This document shows, one piece after another, positions 16,502 to 24,101 of a DNA stretch of 64,000 nt (position 1 is the stretch's first letter; each line of letters begins with the position of its first letter). The position numbers were made by a program, and so were the translations under genes. The DNA comes from Oscillibacter valericigenes. GTDB taxonomy: Bacteria; Bacillota; Clostridia; Oscillospirales; Oscillospiraceae. Location: positions 124,001 to 188,000 of the forward strand of contig NZ_JAFBIV010000003.1 of the NCBI RefSeq assembly GCF_021531915.1, in the 5' to 3' direction. The notes beneath the pieces were generated by a model. That model made no database searches, was not told the DNA's origin, and saw nothing but the letters and a program-made list of their open reading frames with translations.

Positions 16502-16527
16502 AAACCGGCCCTTTCGGGCCGGTTTTT
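16502..16527. terminator. bidirectional terminator between VTT gene and dnaI-like gene
   Basis: Stem AAACCGGCCC / GGGCCGGTTT (16502-16511/16516-16525) with TTTC loop; T-rich on both strands. It serves converging genes that stop on each side. Confidence 0.9.
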
Positions 16528-16530
16528 GGG

Positions 16531-17520
16531 TTATCTGCGCTGTTTTTTCAGTTTTCGGATATCCTCTCCAAAGAAGGGCAGCATTTGGTACTCGCCCTCG
16601 ATGCGGGAGGCGATCTGAGGAGAATAACGACGGCTGATATCCTCAACCTTCAGATTGGTACTGAGGATGGTAGACCGCTTCTCGATTAGGCGGCCGTTGA
16701 TGATCTGGTACAGGGCGCTCTGAATGAAGGCAGTGGTCATCTCGGTGCCCAGGTCATCCAGGATCAGCAGGTCGCAGTTCAGCACCCGGTCCACATCGCT
16801 CTCCGCTTCCTCTTCCCGGCCGAACTTCTGCGTCTCAAAACGCTGGAAAATATGGCCGGCGGTGTCGTACACCACAGACCAGCCGTCACCGCTGACCTCC
16901 CGGGCAATGGCGGCGGAGAGATGCGTCTTGCCCAGCCCGGGGGCGCCACTCAGCAGCAGGCTCCCGCTCTCCGGGCCGAAGTTCTCGGCATACGCCTTAC
17001 AGGTCTTATATACCCAGTCCATATTCTCCCTGGCGGAGATGCCCAGGGACGGCGTGGATTCCTCGGAATACCAATCCAGAGAAAAGGTATCAAAGCTCTG
17101 GCTGCCCAGGTCCAGCATCCGGCTCAGCTCCTTCTGCTGCTCCCGGGCGTAATAGGTCCGCAGGCAGCGGCACACCTGGCCGTTGCGGTAACCTGTGTCG
17201 CCGCAAAGGCGGCAAAACGGTTTTTCCTCCAGGCAGGCCTCCGGCAGGCCCATGCGGGCCAGCAGATCCCGCTTTTCCGCCTGCAAACTCAGGTTTTCGT
17301 CCCGCAACCGCTCCACCGCCGGGCGGGGGTCCGTACCCTGGCGCAGGGCATTGGCGATGATGCGGCTCATGGTGGACCGCAGCTCGCTGTCCACCTCCCG
17401 CAGGCGGGGCTGACGGCGAAACACGTTCTCACGCCGCTCCTGAAACTGCTCCTCCCGCCGGCGCTTGTCCTCCTCGAACCGTTGGAGTGCCCGGTGCATG
17501 ATCTTTCCGTCATAAGCCAT
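16531..17520 (-). CDS. DnaI/DnaC-type replicative helicase loader ATPase
   Basis: The 329-residue protein has an N-terminal helical region, a cysteine cluster (FCRLCGDTGYRNGQVCRC, near 102-119) like the zinc-binding part of DnaI, and an AAA+ domain: Walker A SGAPGLGKTH near 190, Walker B LLILDDLGTE near 250, sensor STNLK and SRIEGEY. It should load the DnaB-type helicase at the origin and at restart sites together with DnaD. ATG 17520 is chosen over GTG 17526 because AAGGGGG is then seven bases away; the gene starts within a few bases of the dnaD stop, so the pair is coupled. Confidence 0.92.
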   Translation of the reverse strand: MAYDGKIMHRALQRFEEDKRRREEQFQERRENVFRRQPRLREVDSELRSTMSRIIANALRQGTDPRPAVERLRDENLSLQAEKRDLLARMGLPEACLEEKPFCRLCGDTGYRNGQVCRCLRTYYAREQQKELSRMLDLGSQSFDTFSLDWYSEESTPSLGISARENMDWVYKTCKAYAENFGPESGSLLLSGAPGLGKTHLSAAIAREVSGDGWSVVYDTAGHIFQRFETQKFGREEEAESDVDRVLNCDLLILDDLGTEMTTAFIQSALYQIINGRLIEKRSTILSTNLKVEDISRRYSPQIASRIEGEYQMLPFFGEDIRKLKKQRR

Positions 17521-17522
17521 GG

Positions 17523-18461
17523 TCACACCCCCTTCTCACGCTGCTGGATGTACTTCTTCATCCAGGACACATCCTCGCCGCCGGACGCAGCCGGATGGCT
17601 TTCCTTCCGGGGGGCGGGCCGGTCTCCGGCCTGGATCTCCTCCGGCGTATGTAGGCCCGCCTCGTGCCAGCGCTTCAGAATACCATTGCAGTAAGGCCAC
17701 TTCAGCTCGTGGCACTTCAGCACCGTCTTGTCGTAGGCCAGGGCTACCGATTCCGGCGGGAACCCCATCTCCTGCCAGGCGGTGAGGTACTTCTCCTCCG
17801 ACGCCACCGGCAGCCGGTCCCCCAGCCCCAGCACCTGCATATAGCGGGGCACGGATGCCTGCTTTTCGGCGTATTTTTTCAGGTATTCCACCGCGGCCTT
17901 CTGGGTGTCGATGCCCATACGGGCCCAGGCGTAGCCCTCCTTCTCGATCTGCCGCAGAGTGGGCCGGCGGCCCTCGCCGTACCGGCGGCGGATGCGCTGG
18001 TCACAGTGGCACACCAGCAGATAGATCACGTCGGCGGGCAGGCCCAGATAGTCGTTGAGCCCCAGCAGGACCCCCACGTCCGGGGTGGTCAGCTTCTTGC
18101 CCAGCTTTTTCTCCACCTCGGCCACCAGACCGCGGAATTCCCCACTGTCCTCCAGCCGCTCCATAATATCGGAGCGCTGATAGACCGGCCGCTCGTCGGC
18201 GGGTTCCAGGGGCGCGGCCTTCTCCGGGGCGGCGGATGCGATGAGCCCCAGCTGCCGCAGGGTCTCTTCCGCCGCTTCGATGCGGCTCCGCTCCCAGCGG
18301 AGCTCTCCCGCCAGGGACCGGGGCGGCACGGTGCCGTGGTGCCGCAGGAGGGCCAGATACAGCAGCGCCGCGTCGCCGTCGCCCTTTTCCAGCAGCCGCC
18401 GGGCCGCCTGGGCCGACAACGTCACGTTTTCTTCCGCCGTATGGACCAGCACACTTGCCAT
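17523..18461 (-). CDS. DnaD domain replication-initiation protein
   Basis: The 312-residue protein has an N-terminal winged-helix region and two DnaD/DnaB-type C-terminal modules, recognised from helical segments ending in GYAWARMGIDTQKAAVEYLKKY and from MGFPPESVALAYDKTV and PYCNGILKRWHEAGLHTPEEI; the latter is the YxxxILxxW motif typical of these domains. DnaD-type proteins remodel DNA bound by DnaA and recruit the helicase loader, which is the next gene. GGAGGGAGGGG precedes the ATG. The pair is minus strand within a largely plus-strand region, so it follows the replication direction expected here. Confidence 0.92.
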   Translation of the reverse strand: MASVLVHTAEENVTLSAQAARRLLEKGDGDAALLYLALLRHHGTVPPRSLAGELRWERSRIEAAEETLRQLGLIASAAPEKAAPLEPADERPVYQRSDIMERLEDSGEFRGLVAEVEKKLGKKLTTPDVGVLLGLNDYLGLPADVIYLLVCHCDQRIRRRYGEGRRPTLRQIEKEGYAWARMGIDTQKAAVEYLKKYAEKQASVPRYMQVLGLGDRLPVASEEKYLTAWQEMGFPPESVALAYDKTVLKCHELKWPYCNGILKRWHEAGLHTPEEIQAGDRPAPRKESHPAASGGEDVSWMKKYIQQREKGV

Positions 18462-18621
18462 GGCTGCCCCTCCCTCCTTCGTTTTTCGTGTTCCCTTATT
18501 CTACACGAAAAACAGCTTCCCGGCAAGTCCTTTGCCCATTCCCGTGCAAGGCTGACCCGCGAAGTTTATGAATTTTTTCAAAATCCACGGTTTTCTTATA
18601 GCGCACATCTGTCTCGTATGA

Positions 18622-18627
18622 TATACT
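18622..18627 (+). promoter_or_regulatory. -10 element of the zapA promoter
   Basis: TATACT lies 58 bases before zapA in a 223-base divergent gap shared with dnaD. No clear -35 at standard spacing. The rest of the gap is AT-rich and shows no other feature. Confidence 0.45.
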
Positions 18628-18684
18628 ATACGCTGAAAAAATGGGTGGCTTCTGCCCTTTTACCAATGAAGAGGAGGAATCGTC

Positions 18685-19014
18685 ATGGCAAACCGCGTCG
18701 TCGTCACTATTTGCGGAGAGGAATACACCTTTGTGGCCGAGGAATCTGCCGCCTACATGCAGAAGGTGGGCAGCTATGTGGGGGACAAGATGGCGGAAGT
18801 TCTGGGCAGCGCCAAGGTGGGCCGCACCGATGCCGCCGTCCTGACCGCCGCCAACATCGCCGACGAGCTGTTCAAGGCCCAGGCCTCCGCCGAGCAACTG
18901 CGGGCCCAGATCAAGGGATATCTGGATGAGGCCGGCAAGGCCCAGGCCGAGGCCAGCGAGCTGCGCCGGGAGGTCTTCCGTCTCCAGCAGCGGCTGAACC
19001 AGCAGAACAAGTGA
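18685..19014 (+). CDS. zapA: cell division protein ZapA
   Basis: The 109-residue protein matches ZapA: an N-terminal beta-rich head (NRVVVTICGEEYTFVAEESAAYMQKVGSYV) followed by a long coiled coil ending in RREVFRLQQRLNQQNK. ZapA crosslinks FtsZ filaments at the Z-ring. AGAGGAGG precedes the ATG. The stop overlaps the GTG start of the U32 gene (GTGA), a conserved-looking coupling between the two. Confidence 0.93.
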   Translation: MANRVVVTICGEEYTFVAEESAAYMQKVGSYVGDKMAEVLGSAKVGRTDAAVLTAANIADELFKAQASAEQLRAQIKGYLDEAGKAQAEASELRREVFRLQQRLNQQNK

Positions 19015-21125
19015 CCAGCAAACCGGAACTCCTGGCCCCTGCCGGGTCCCCGGAATCCCTGCGGGCCGCCGTGCAGAACGGCGCCGGCGCGGTGTACCTG
19101 GGCTGGGGCGATTTCAATGCCCGCCGGAGCGCCAAGAATTTCTCCGAGGAGGAATTCAAGGAGGCTCTGGTCTATTGTCATATCCGGGGCGTCCGGGTCT
19201 TTCTGACCCTGAACACCCTGCTGACGGACCGGGAGCTGCCAAAGGCCCTGGAGACCGCCCGGGAGGTCTGCCGTCTGGGGGTGGACGCCATCCTGGTGCA
19301 GGACTGGGGCCTTTTTGAGCTGTTGCGGAAAAGCCTGCCGGACCTGCCCCTTCACGCCAGCACCCAGATGAGCGTGTTCACCTCCGGCGGAGCCTGCGAG
19401 ATGGCCGCCGACGGCTGCGAGCGCATCGTGCTGGCCCGGGAGAACTCCGCCGAGGACACCGCCGCCATCTGCAGAAACTGCCCCGTGGAGGTGGAGGTGT
19501 TCGTCCACGGCGCCCTGTGCATGTGCTACTCCGGCCAGTGCGCCATGAGCGCCCTGATCGGCGGCCGGTCGGGCAACCGGGGTCGCTGCGCCCAGCCCTG
19601 CCGTCTGCCCTATGGCGTCAACGGACCTGCCAAAAAGGACTATCCCCTGAGCCTCAAGGACAACTGTCTGGCCTGCGAGTTGGGGGACATGGCGGAGATG
19701 GGGGTGGCCTGCCTGAAAATGGAGGGCCGCATGAAGCGGCCGGAGTATGTGGCCATCATCACCCGCATCTACGCCCGCCTGCTGGAGGAAGACCGGGAGC
19801 CCACCGCCGCCGAGCTTTCAGAGCTGGAGCAGGCCTTCTCCCGCTCCGGCTTCACCGACTGGTACTGGCAGGGGAAGCACGGCGCCAGGATGTTCGGAAC
19901 CCGCCCGGAAAACGCAAAAGACCCCAAGGAATTGTTCGAGGCGGCGAAATCCGCCTATGAGAAGGACGACCTGCGCACGGTCCCCGTGCGCTTCACCGCC
20001 GCCATCCGGGCCGGAGCACCCTGCGCCCTGACCGCGGAAGACGGCACCCACGCGGTCACCGTCACCGGTCCCGTGCCGGAGGCCGCCCGGAACCGCAGTC
20101 TGACGGCGGAGGAAGTGGCAGACCGGCTGAAAAAGACCGGCGGCACCGCCTACCGCTGCGAAAGCGCGGAGGTCACGGTGGACGAGAGCCTGTCCCTCCC
20201 CGCCAGCGCCGTCAACGCCCTGCGGCGAGACGCCCTGGCCGCCCTGACGGAGGCCCGGACCGCGGTCCCGCCCCGCCGGGAACTGCCCCTGCCGGCGCTG
20301 CCGGATGTCGATTGCAGCGAGTCCGCCCCCGCCCTGACTGTTTCCGTCTCCACCGCCGCCCAGATCACGGAGGGCCTGTTGGCCTGCGGCCCCGCCCGGG
20401 TCTACGTGCCTCTGGAGGTGCTGGCAGAGCTGGAATCTCTGCCCCGGGCTGATACCGAATGGTGCGCCATCCTGCCCCGCATTTGGCGGGACCGAGACGA
20501 GGTCCTGCTGAAGGACTGGCTGGCCCACGCCAAAGAGCTTGGCGTCTCTGCCGCCGCCGTGGGCAACATCGGCCAGCTCTCCATCCTGCGGGGGCTGGAC
20601 ATGGCCCTGTACGGCGACTACGGTCTGAACGTTTTCAACAGCTGGTCCCTGGTCTACCTGCGGGACAAGGGGCTGTCCTCCGCCTGCCTCTCTTTCGAGC
20701 TGCGGGGGTCCCAGATGCGGGACCTGAAAAAGGTCCTGCCCGCCGAGGCTATTGTCTATGGCCGCCTGCCCCTGATGATCACGGAGAACTGCCTGGTGCA
20801 GAACGGCTGCGGCTGCCGCCTGGACCGGAACGGCCCGGCGGTGCCGGAAAACGGCCCCTGCCACCGGCCCAACTTCCTTCAGGACCGCACCGGCGCTGCT
20901 TTCCCCCTGCTGCCGGCCTACGGCCACCGGACAGAGGTCCAGAACAGCCGGGTGCTGTGGCTGGCGGACCGGCCCGACTGGAAGCGGCTGGGACTGGCCT
21001 ACGCCCGCCTGCGGTTCACCACCGAAAGCCCGGAGGAGTGCGTCCGGGTCATGCGGGCCTATCAGGAAGGCCGCCCCGCGGAGGGCGAATTCACCCGGGG
21101 CCTGTACGAACGGGGCGTGGAATAA
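19011..21125 (+). CDS. U32 family protein with DUF3656-like C-terminus (RlhA-type)
   Basis: The 704-residue protein starts KPELLAPAGSPESLRAAVQNGAGAVYLG and carries the U32 signature around EVFVHGALCMCYSGQCAMSALIGGRSGNRGRCAQPCR (residues about 163-200), with the four cysteines thought to hold an iron-sulfur cluster. The extended C-terminal part resembles E. coli RlhA (YdcP), which hydroxylates C2501 of 23S rRNA; other U32 members modify tRNA. They are annotated as peptidases for historical reasons. The start is GTG 19011 inside the zapA stop (GTGA). A cysteine-rich segment near 600 (ENCLVQNGCGCRL) may bind a second metal. Confidence 0.88.
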   Translation: MTSKPELLAPAGSPESLRAAVQNGAGAVYLGWGDFNARRSAKNFSEEEFKEALVYCHIRGVRVFLTLNTLLTDRELPKALETAREVCRLGVDAILVQDWGLFELLRKSLPDLPLHASTQMSVFTSGGACEMAADGCERIVLARENSAEDTAAICRNCPVEVEVFVHGALCMCYSGQCAMSALIGGRSGNRGRCAQPCRLPYGVNGPAKKDYPLSLKDNCLACELGDMAEMGVACLKMEGRMKRPEYVAIITRIYARLLEEDREPTAAELSELEQAFSRSGFTDWYWQGKHGARMFGTRPENAKDPKELFEAAKSAYEKDDLRTVPVRFTAAIRAGAPCALTAEDGTHAVTVTGPVPEAARNRSLTAEEVADRLKKTGGTAYRCESAEVTVDESLSLPASAVNALRRDALAALTEARTAVPPRRELPLPALPDVDCSESAPALTVSVSTAAQITEGLLACGPARVYVPLEVLAELESLPRADTEWCAILPRIWRDRDEVLLKDWLAHAKELGVSAAAVGNIGQLSILRGLDMALYGDYGLNVFNSWSLVYLRDKGLSSACLSFELRGSQMRDLKKVLPAEAIVYGRLPLMITENCLVQNGCGCRLDRNGPAVPENGPCHRPNFLQDRTGAAFPLLPAYGHRTEVQNSRVLWLADRPDWKRLGLAYARLRFTTESPEECVRVMRAYQEGRPAEGEFTRGLYERGVE

Positions 21126-21143
21126 AACCGGCACCCCAATAGC

Positions 21144-21162
21144 GGGCGGATGATATCCGCCC
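21144..21162. repeat. short palindromic (REP-like) element
   Basis: GGGCGGAT / ATCCGCCC with a GAT loop, followed by CCTACGAA. I recognise this style of GGGC...GCCCCTACGAA palindrome as a frequent extragenic repeat in gut Clostridia. It sits between the U32 gene and repeat A copy 2. Confidence 0.55.
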
Positions 21163-21175
21163 CTACGAATTGCAC

Positions 21176-21460
21176 CAGGGCAGCGGCAGCAGAAAGAGAA
21201 GCTGAGGCCATTCGATCAGCGCCCCGAAAGCCGCACCCAGCTACCAACTGCGGGGAAGCACCATCTCTGTTCCCCAGGAGTCCAGCGCACCCGGTACCAG
21301 CCTGCAAGTCTGCACTGCAACGATCACGACGACTCCGGTTCTTCTCTTTTGGACCGCCCAGCGGCCCGTTTTCTCTTCTTCGCAAGAAGAGAAAATGGGG
21401 GGGGGGGGCTGGCCCCGCGGCGGAGCCGCACGTCCCCGCGCCGTCCGCAGACGGCGCCTT
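21176..21460 (+). repeat. dispersed structured repeat, family A, copy 2
   Basis: This fills the 401-base gap before dut. The 5' block (AGCGGCAGCAGAAAGAGAAGC ... CCGAAAGCCGCACCCA ... AAGCACCATCTCTGTTCCCC ... GCGCACCCGGTACCAG) aligns with the other two copies. Hairpins: 21369-21380/21384-21395 (12 bp, CGC loop), 21417-21421/21425-21429 and 21438-21445/21450-21457 (GCGCCGTC arms). This copy lacks the TCAACTTGACAC hairpin of the other two, and carries 12 consecutive G at 21397-21408. Confidence 0.78.
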
Positions 21461-21477
21461 CGCCTAACTACGATTTG

Positions 21478-21483
21478 TATAAT
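21478..21483 (+). promoter_or_regulatory. -10 element of the dut promoter
   Basis: A perfect TATAAT lies 43 bases before dut, preceded by the last hairpin of repeat A copy 2; any -35 would fall within the repeat's 3' end. This hints that the repeat contributes to dut expression. Confidence 0.5.
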
Positions 21484-21526
21484 ATTCACCTGATATTACA
21501 ATATATCATCAATTTTGGAGTTTCAC

Positions 21527-21958
21527 ATGGAAGAAATCAAGGTAAAATATTTTGCAGAGGACCTTCCGGAGCTGTGCTACGTGGAGGGCAAATCCGACTG
21601 GATCGACCTCTGCGCCGCTGAGGAAGTGACCTTGAAGGCCGGGGAGTTCCGGCTGATTCCCCTGGGGGTGGCCATTGCTCTTCCCCGGGGATACGAGGCC
21701 CACATCGCCCCCCGCAGCTCCACCTTCAAAAACTACGGTATTCTGCAAACCAACTCCGTGGGGGTGGTGGACTGCTCTTACTGCGGCGACAACGACCAGT
21801 GGCGGATGCCCGTCTACGCCACCCGGGACGTGACCATTGAGAAGCACGCCCGCATCTGCCAGTTCCGCATCGTGGAGAATCAGCCCCGGCTGACCTTCAC
21901 CCGGGTAGCGCACCTGGACGGCCCCGACCGGGGCGGCTTCGGGTCCACGGGAAAGTGA
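21527..21958 (+). CDS. dut: deoxyuridine 5'-triphosphate nucleotidohydrolase (dUTPase)
   Basis: This 143-residue trimeric-type dUTPase shows the five family motifs: DLCAAEEVTL (1), APRSSTF (2), GVVDCSYCGDND (3), RICQFRI (4) and RGGFGSTG (5). It hydrolyses dUTP to dUMP, keeping uracil out of DNA and feeding thymidylate synthesis. Motif 3 is somewhat divergent (CSYCGD rather than xxYRGE) but the catalytic aspartate is present. ATG 21527 has TTGGAG six bases upstream; an in-frame TTG at 21515 is part of that ribosome site. Confidence 0.95.
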   Translation: MEEIKVKYFAEDLPELCYVEGKSDWIDLCAAEEVTLKAGEFRLIPLGVAIALPRGYEAHIAPRSSTFKNYGILQTNSVGVVDCSYCGDNDQWRMPVYATRDVTIEKHARICQFRIVENQPRLTFTRVAHLDGPDRGGFGSTGK

Positions 21959-21962
21959 GGAA

Positions 21963-22096
21963 AATTCGCATTCTCATGCGAATTCATATACATGCCCATT
22001 TGCTCGCCGCTGAAACGGCAGCCGCAAATGATGGCAAAGGACCTTCCTGCGCGGAGGTCTGGTGAAACTTGAGGCGCTATCTGGCGCAGGAAGGTC
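21963..22096 (+). promoter_or_regulatory. structured leader of maf with ribosome-site sequestering arm
   Basis: Three inverted repeats lie in a row: AATTCGCAT/ATGCGAATT (21963-21971/21976-21984), CATTTGC/GCAAATG around an inner GCCG/CGGC, and a perfect 13-bp pair GACCTTCCTGCGC (22040-22052) with GCGCAGGAAGGTC (22084-22096). The last arm contains the AGGAAGG that should serve as the maf ribosome site, so folding would hide it. The first hairpin may also end dut transcription. No known riboswitch class is recognised. Confidence 0.5.
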
Positions 22097-22104
22097 GTTA
22101 TATC

Positions 22105-22680
22105 ATGGCAAGGATCGTACTGGCCTCCGGGTCTCCCCGGCGGCAGGAATTATTGCAGCGCATCGGCATCACGGACTTTGATATCCGGGTGCCGGAGGCG
22201 AATGAGGATTATCCCGCCGGTCTGACGCCCCAACAGATCGTGGAATATATCTCCCGGGAAAAGGCGGATGCCGCCGCAAAGCTGTGCACCCCCGACGAGA
22301 TCGTCATCACCGCCGACACCATGGTGTTTCTGGACGACCAGCGTCTGGGCAAGCCCGCTGACGAGGCGGACGCCCTGCGGATGCTGACCGCCCTCCAGGG
22401 CCGGCACCACACCGTCTGCACCGGCGTCACCGTCCGGCAGGGAGACCGGAGCCTGACAGAGAGCGAGACCACCGAGGTCTACTTCCGCTCCGCCACGGAG
22501 GCAGAGCTGCGGGCCTATATCGCCACCGGGGAGCCCATGGACAAGGCCGGGTCCTACGGCGTTCAGGGCAAGGGCGCCCTACTGGTGGAGAAGCTCAACG
22601 GCGACTTCTTCAACGTCATGGGCCTGCCGGTGCTGCGCCTGAGCCGGATGCTGGCGCAATTTGGTGTCAACCTTCTGTAA
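22105..22680 (+). CDS. maf: Maf-type nucleoside triphosphate pyrophosphatase
   Basis: The 191-residue protein starts MARIVLASGSPRRQELLQRIG, the Maf signature, with later motifs SREKADAAA, ITADTMVFLDD, GRHHTVCTGV and DKAGSYGVQGKG. Maf proteins hydrolyse non-canonical or m5-UTP/dTTP nucleotides and are linked to division arrest. ATG 22105 is used since the protein then begins exactly at the family start. It sits 14 bases before mreC, the frequent maf-mreCD arrangement. Confidence 0.95.
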   Translation: MARIVLASGSPRRQELLQRIGITDFDIRVPEANEDYPAGLTPQQIVEYISREKADAAAKLCTPDEIVITADTMVFLDDQRLGKPADEADALRMLTALQGRHHTVCTGVTVRQGDRSLTESETTEVYFRSATEAELRAYIATGEPMDKAGSYGVQGKGALLVEKLNGDFFNVMGLPVLRLSRMLAQFGVNLL

Positions 22681-22694
22681 TTGGAGGCTTTTTC

Positions 22695-23540
22695 TTGAAA
22701 AATTTCCTGAAAAACAACGGATTATGGGTTTTGTTCGCCGCGGCGGTCATCGCCGTGGCGCTGACACTGCTGTCCGTGTTCAGCTACACCTCCTCTCCCC
22801 TGGCCAACGCGGCCAACGTGCTCGCCTCCCCCTTCCGGGCCGCCTATACGGCGGTGGCGGACTGGTTCAATGACTTCCAGAAGCACTACCAGGACACCAC
22901 GGCCCTGGAGGAGGAAAACGCCACCCTGCGGCGCAAGATCGCGGAGATGGAGGCGGAGATCCGCCAGGCCCGGGAGGACAGCGCGGAAAACGGCCGTCTG
23001 AAAGAGCTGCTGGGGCTCCAGGACCGGCGGCCGGACCTGACCGGCGACCTGCAGCAGGCCATGGTGACGGAGCATGCCGTCACCAACTGGACCTCCTCCC
23101 TCACCATCAACAAGGGCACCTCCAGCGGCCTGGAGGTAGGCGACTGCGTCATGGACGAGACCGGCGCCCTGGTGGGCATCATCCACGAGGTGGGCACCAA
23201 CTGGGCCACCATCCTGACGCTGGTGGATACGGATACCTCTCTGGGCGCCCAGGTGTTCCGCACCGGCGACCTGGGGCTGGCCCAGGGCGATTTCTCCCTG
23301 ATGCAGGAGGGGCGCCTGCGGCTGAACCTGCTGCCCGCCGACGCCAGCCTGCTGGGCGGCGACCTGGTCATCACCAGCGGTCTGGGCGGCTTCTATCCCC
23401 AGGGGCTGGTGATCGGCTCCGTGGAGAAGGTCCAGATGGACCCCTCCGGCTCCGATTCCTATGCCATCCTGACTCCCGCCGTGAACTTTGACCAGCTGAC
23501 GGAGGTCTTTGTGATCCGCTCCTTTGACCCGGGCACCTGA
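22695..23540 (+). CDS. mreC: rod shape-determining protein MreC
   Basis: The 281-residue protein has a short cytoplasmic start, one membrane anchor (about 10-30), a coiled coil (about 65-108) and the beta-rich MreC domain (TINKGTSSGLEVGDCVMDETGALVGIIHEVG...). MreC organises the elongasome outside the membrane and activates PBP2. The start codon appears to be TTG 22695 with GGAGG seven bases before it. mreB is not upstream as it usually is; maf takes that position. Confidence 0.95.
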   Translation: MKNFLKNNGLWVLFAAAVIAVALTLLSVFSYTSSPLANAANVLASPFRAAYTAVADWFNDFQKHYQDTTALEEENATLRRKIAEMEAEIRQAREDSAENGRLKELLGLQDRRPDLTGDLQQAMVTEHAVTNWTSSLTINKGTSSGLEVGDCVMDETGALVGIIHEVGTNWATILTLVDTDTSLGAQVFRTGDLGLAQGDFSLMQEGRLRLNLLPADASLLGGDLVITSGLGGFYPQGLVIGSVEKVQMDPSGSDSYAILTPAVNFDQLTEVFVIRSFDPGT

Positions 23541-23577
23541 CCCGGGGCTTCTCAGTCTTTGGAAAGGAGGTGCCGCC

Positions 23578-24090
23578 GTGCTGGCACGCAATGAAGTCAT
23601 TTTCAAGTGGACTCTGTACGCCGCCGCCACGGCGCTGTGCTTCCTGCTGCAGGGGGCGCTGTTTCAGCGCGTCACCATCTGGGGGGTCATCCCCTTTGTC
23701 TATCCCCTGCTGGCAGCCATCCCCGCTACCTACGAGGCCCCTGCTCCCGCTGCAATCTTCGCCCTGTGCGTGGGCGTGGTGTGCGATGCTCTGCTGCCGG
23801 GGTCCATCCCCTGTTTTTACACCTTGGTCTTTCCCGTGATCGGACTCTGTTCCTCCCTGCTGGCCCAGAGAGTCCTGCCCGCCGGCTTTTTCTGCTCCCT
23901 GGCAGTGAGCCTCATGGCCTTCTGCCTGACGGACCTGTTCCGCTGCTTTCTGCTGTGGGTCACAGGCCATGGCGCCTGGAAGGCGGGGCTGTTCCTGCTG
24001 CTGCGGGAGCTGTGCGTCACCCTGCCCCTGAGCATTCCCACAGCGTTTCTCTACCGCGCCGTGGCCCGCAAGGTCCACATGTATGATTAA
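23578..24090 (+). CDS. mreD: rod shape-determining protein MreD
   Basis: A 170-residue integral membrane protein with about five membrane helices, the size and hydrophobic layout of MreD. The DALLPGSIPCFYTLVFPVIG segment resembles the family's conserved D-x-x-x-G-xxG-x-x-x-L region. It belongs to the elongation machinery with MreC and PBP2. The GTG at 23578 is chosen because AAAGGAGG is seven bases upstream. It sits between mreC and mrdA. Confidence 0.9.
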   Translation: MLARNEVIFKWTLYAAATALCFLLQGALFQRVTIWGVIPFVYPLLAAIPATYEAPAPAAIFALCVGVVCDALLPGSIPCFYTLVFPVIGLCSSLLAQRVLPAGFFCSLAVSLMAFCLTDLFRCFLLWVTGHGAWKAGLFLLLRELCVTLPLSIPTAFLYRAVARKVHMYD

Positions 24091-24101
24091 GAGGAGATCC
24101 C

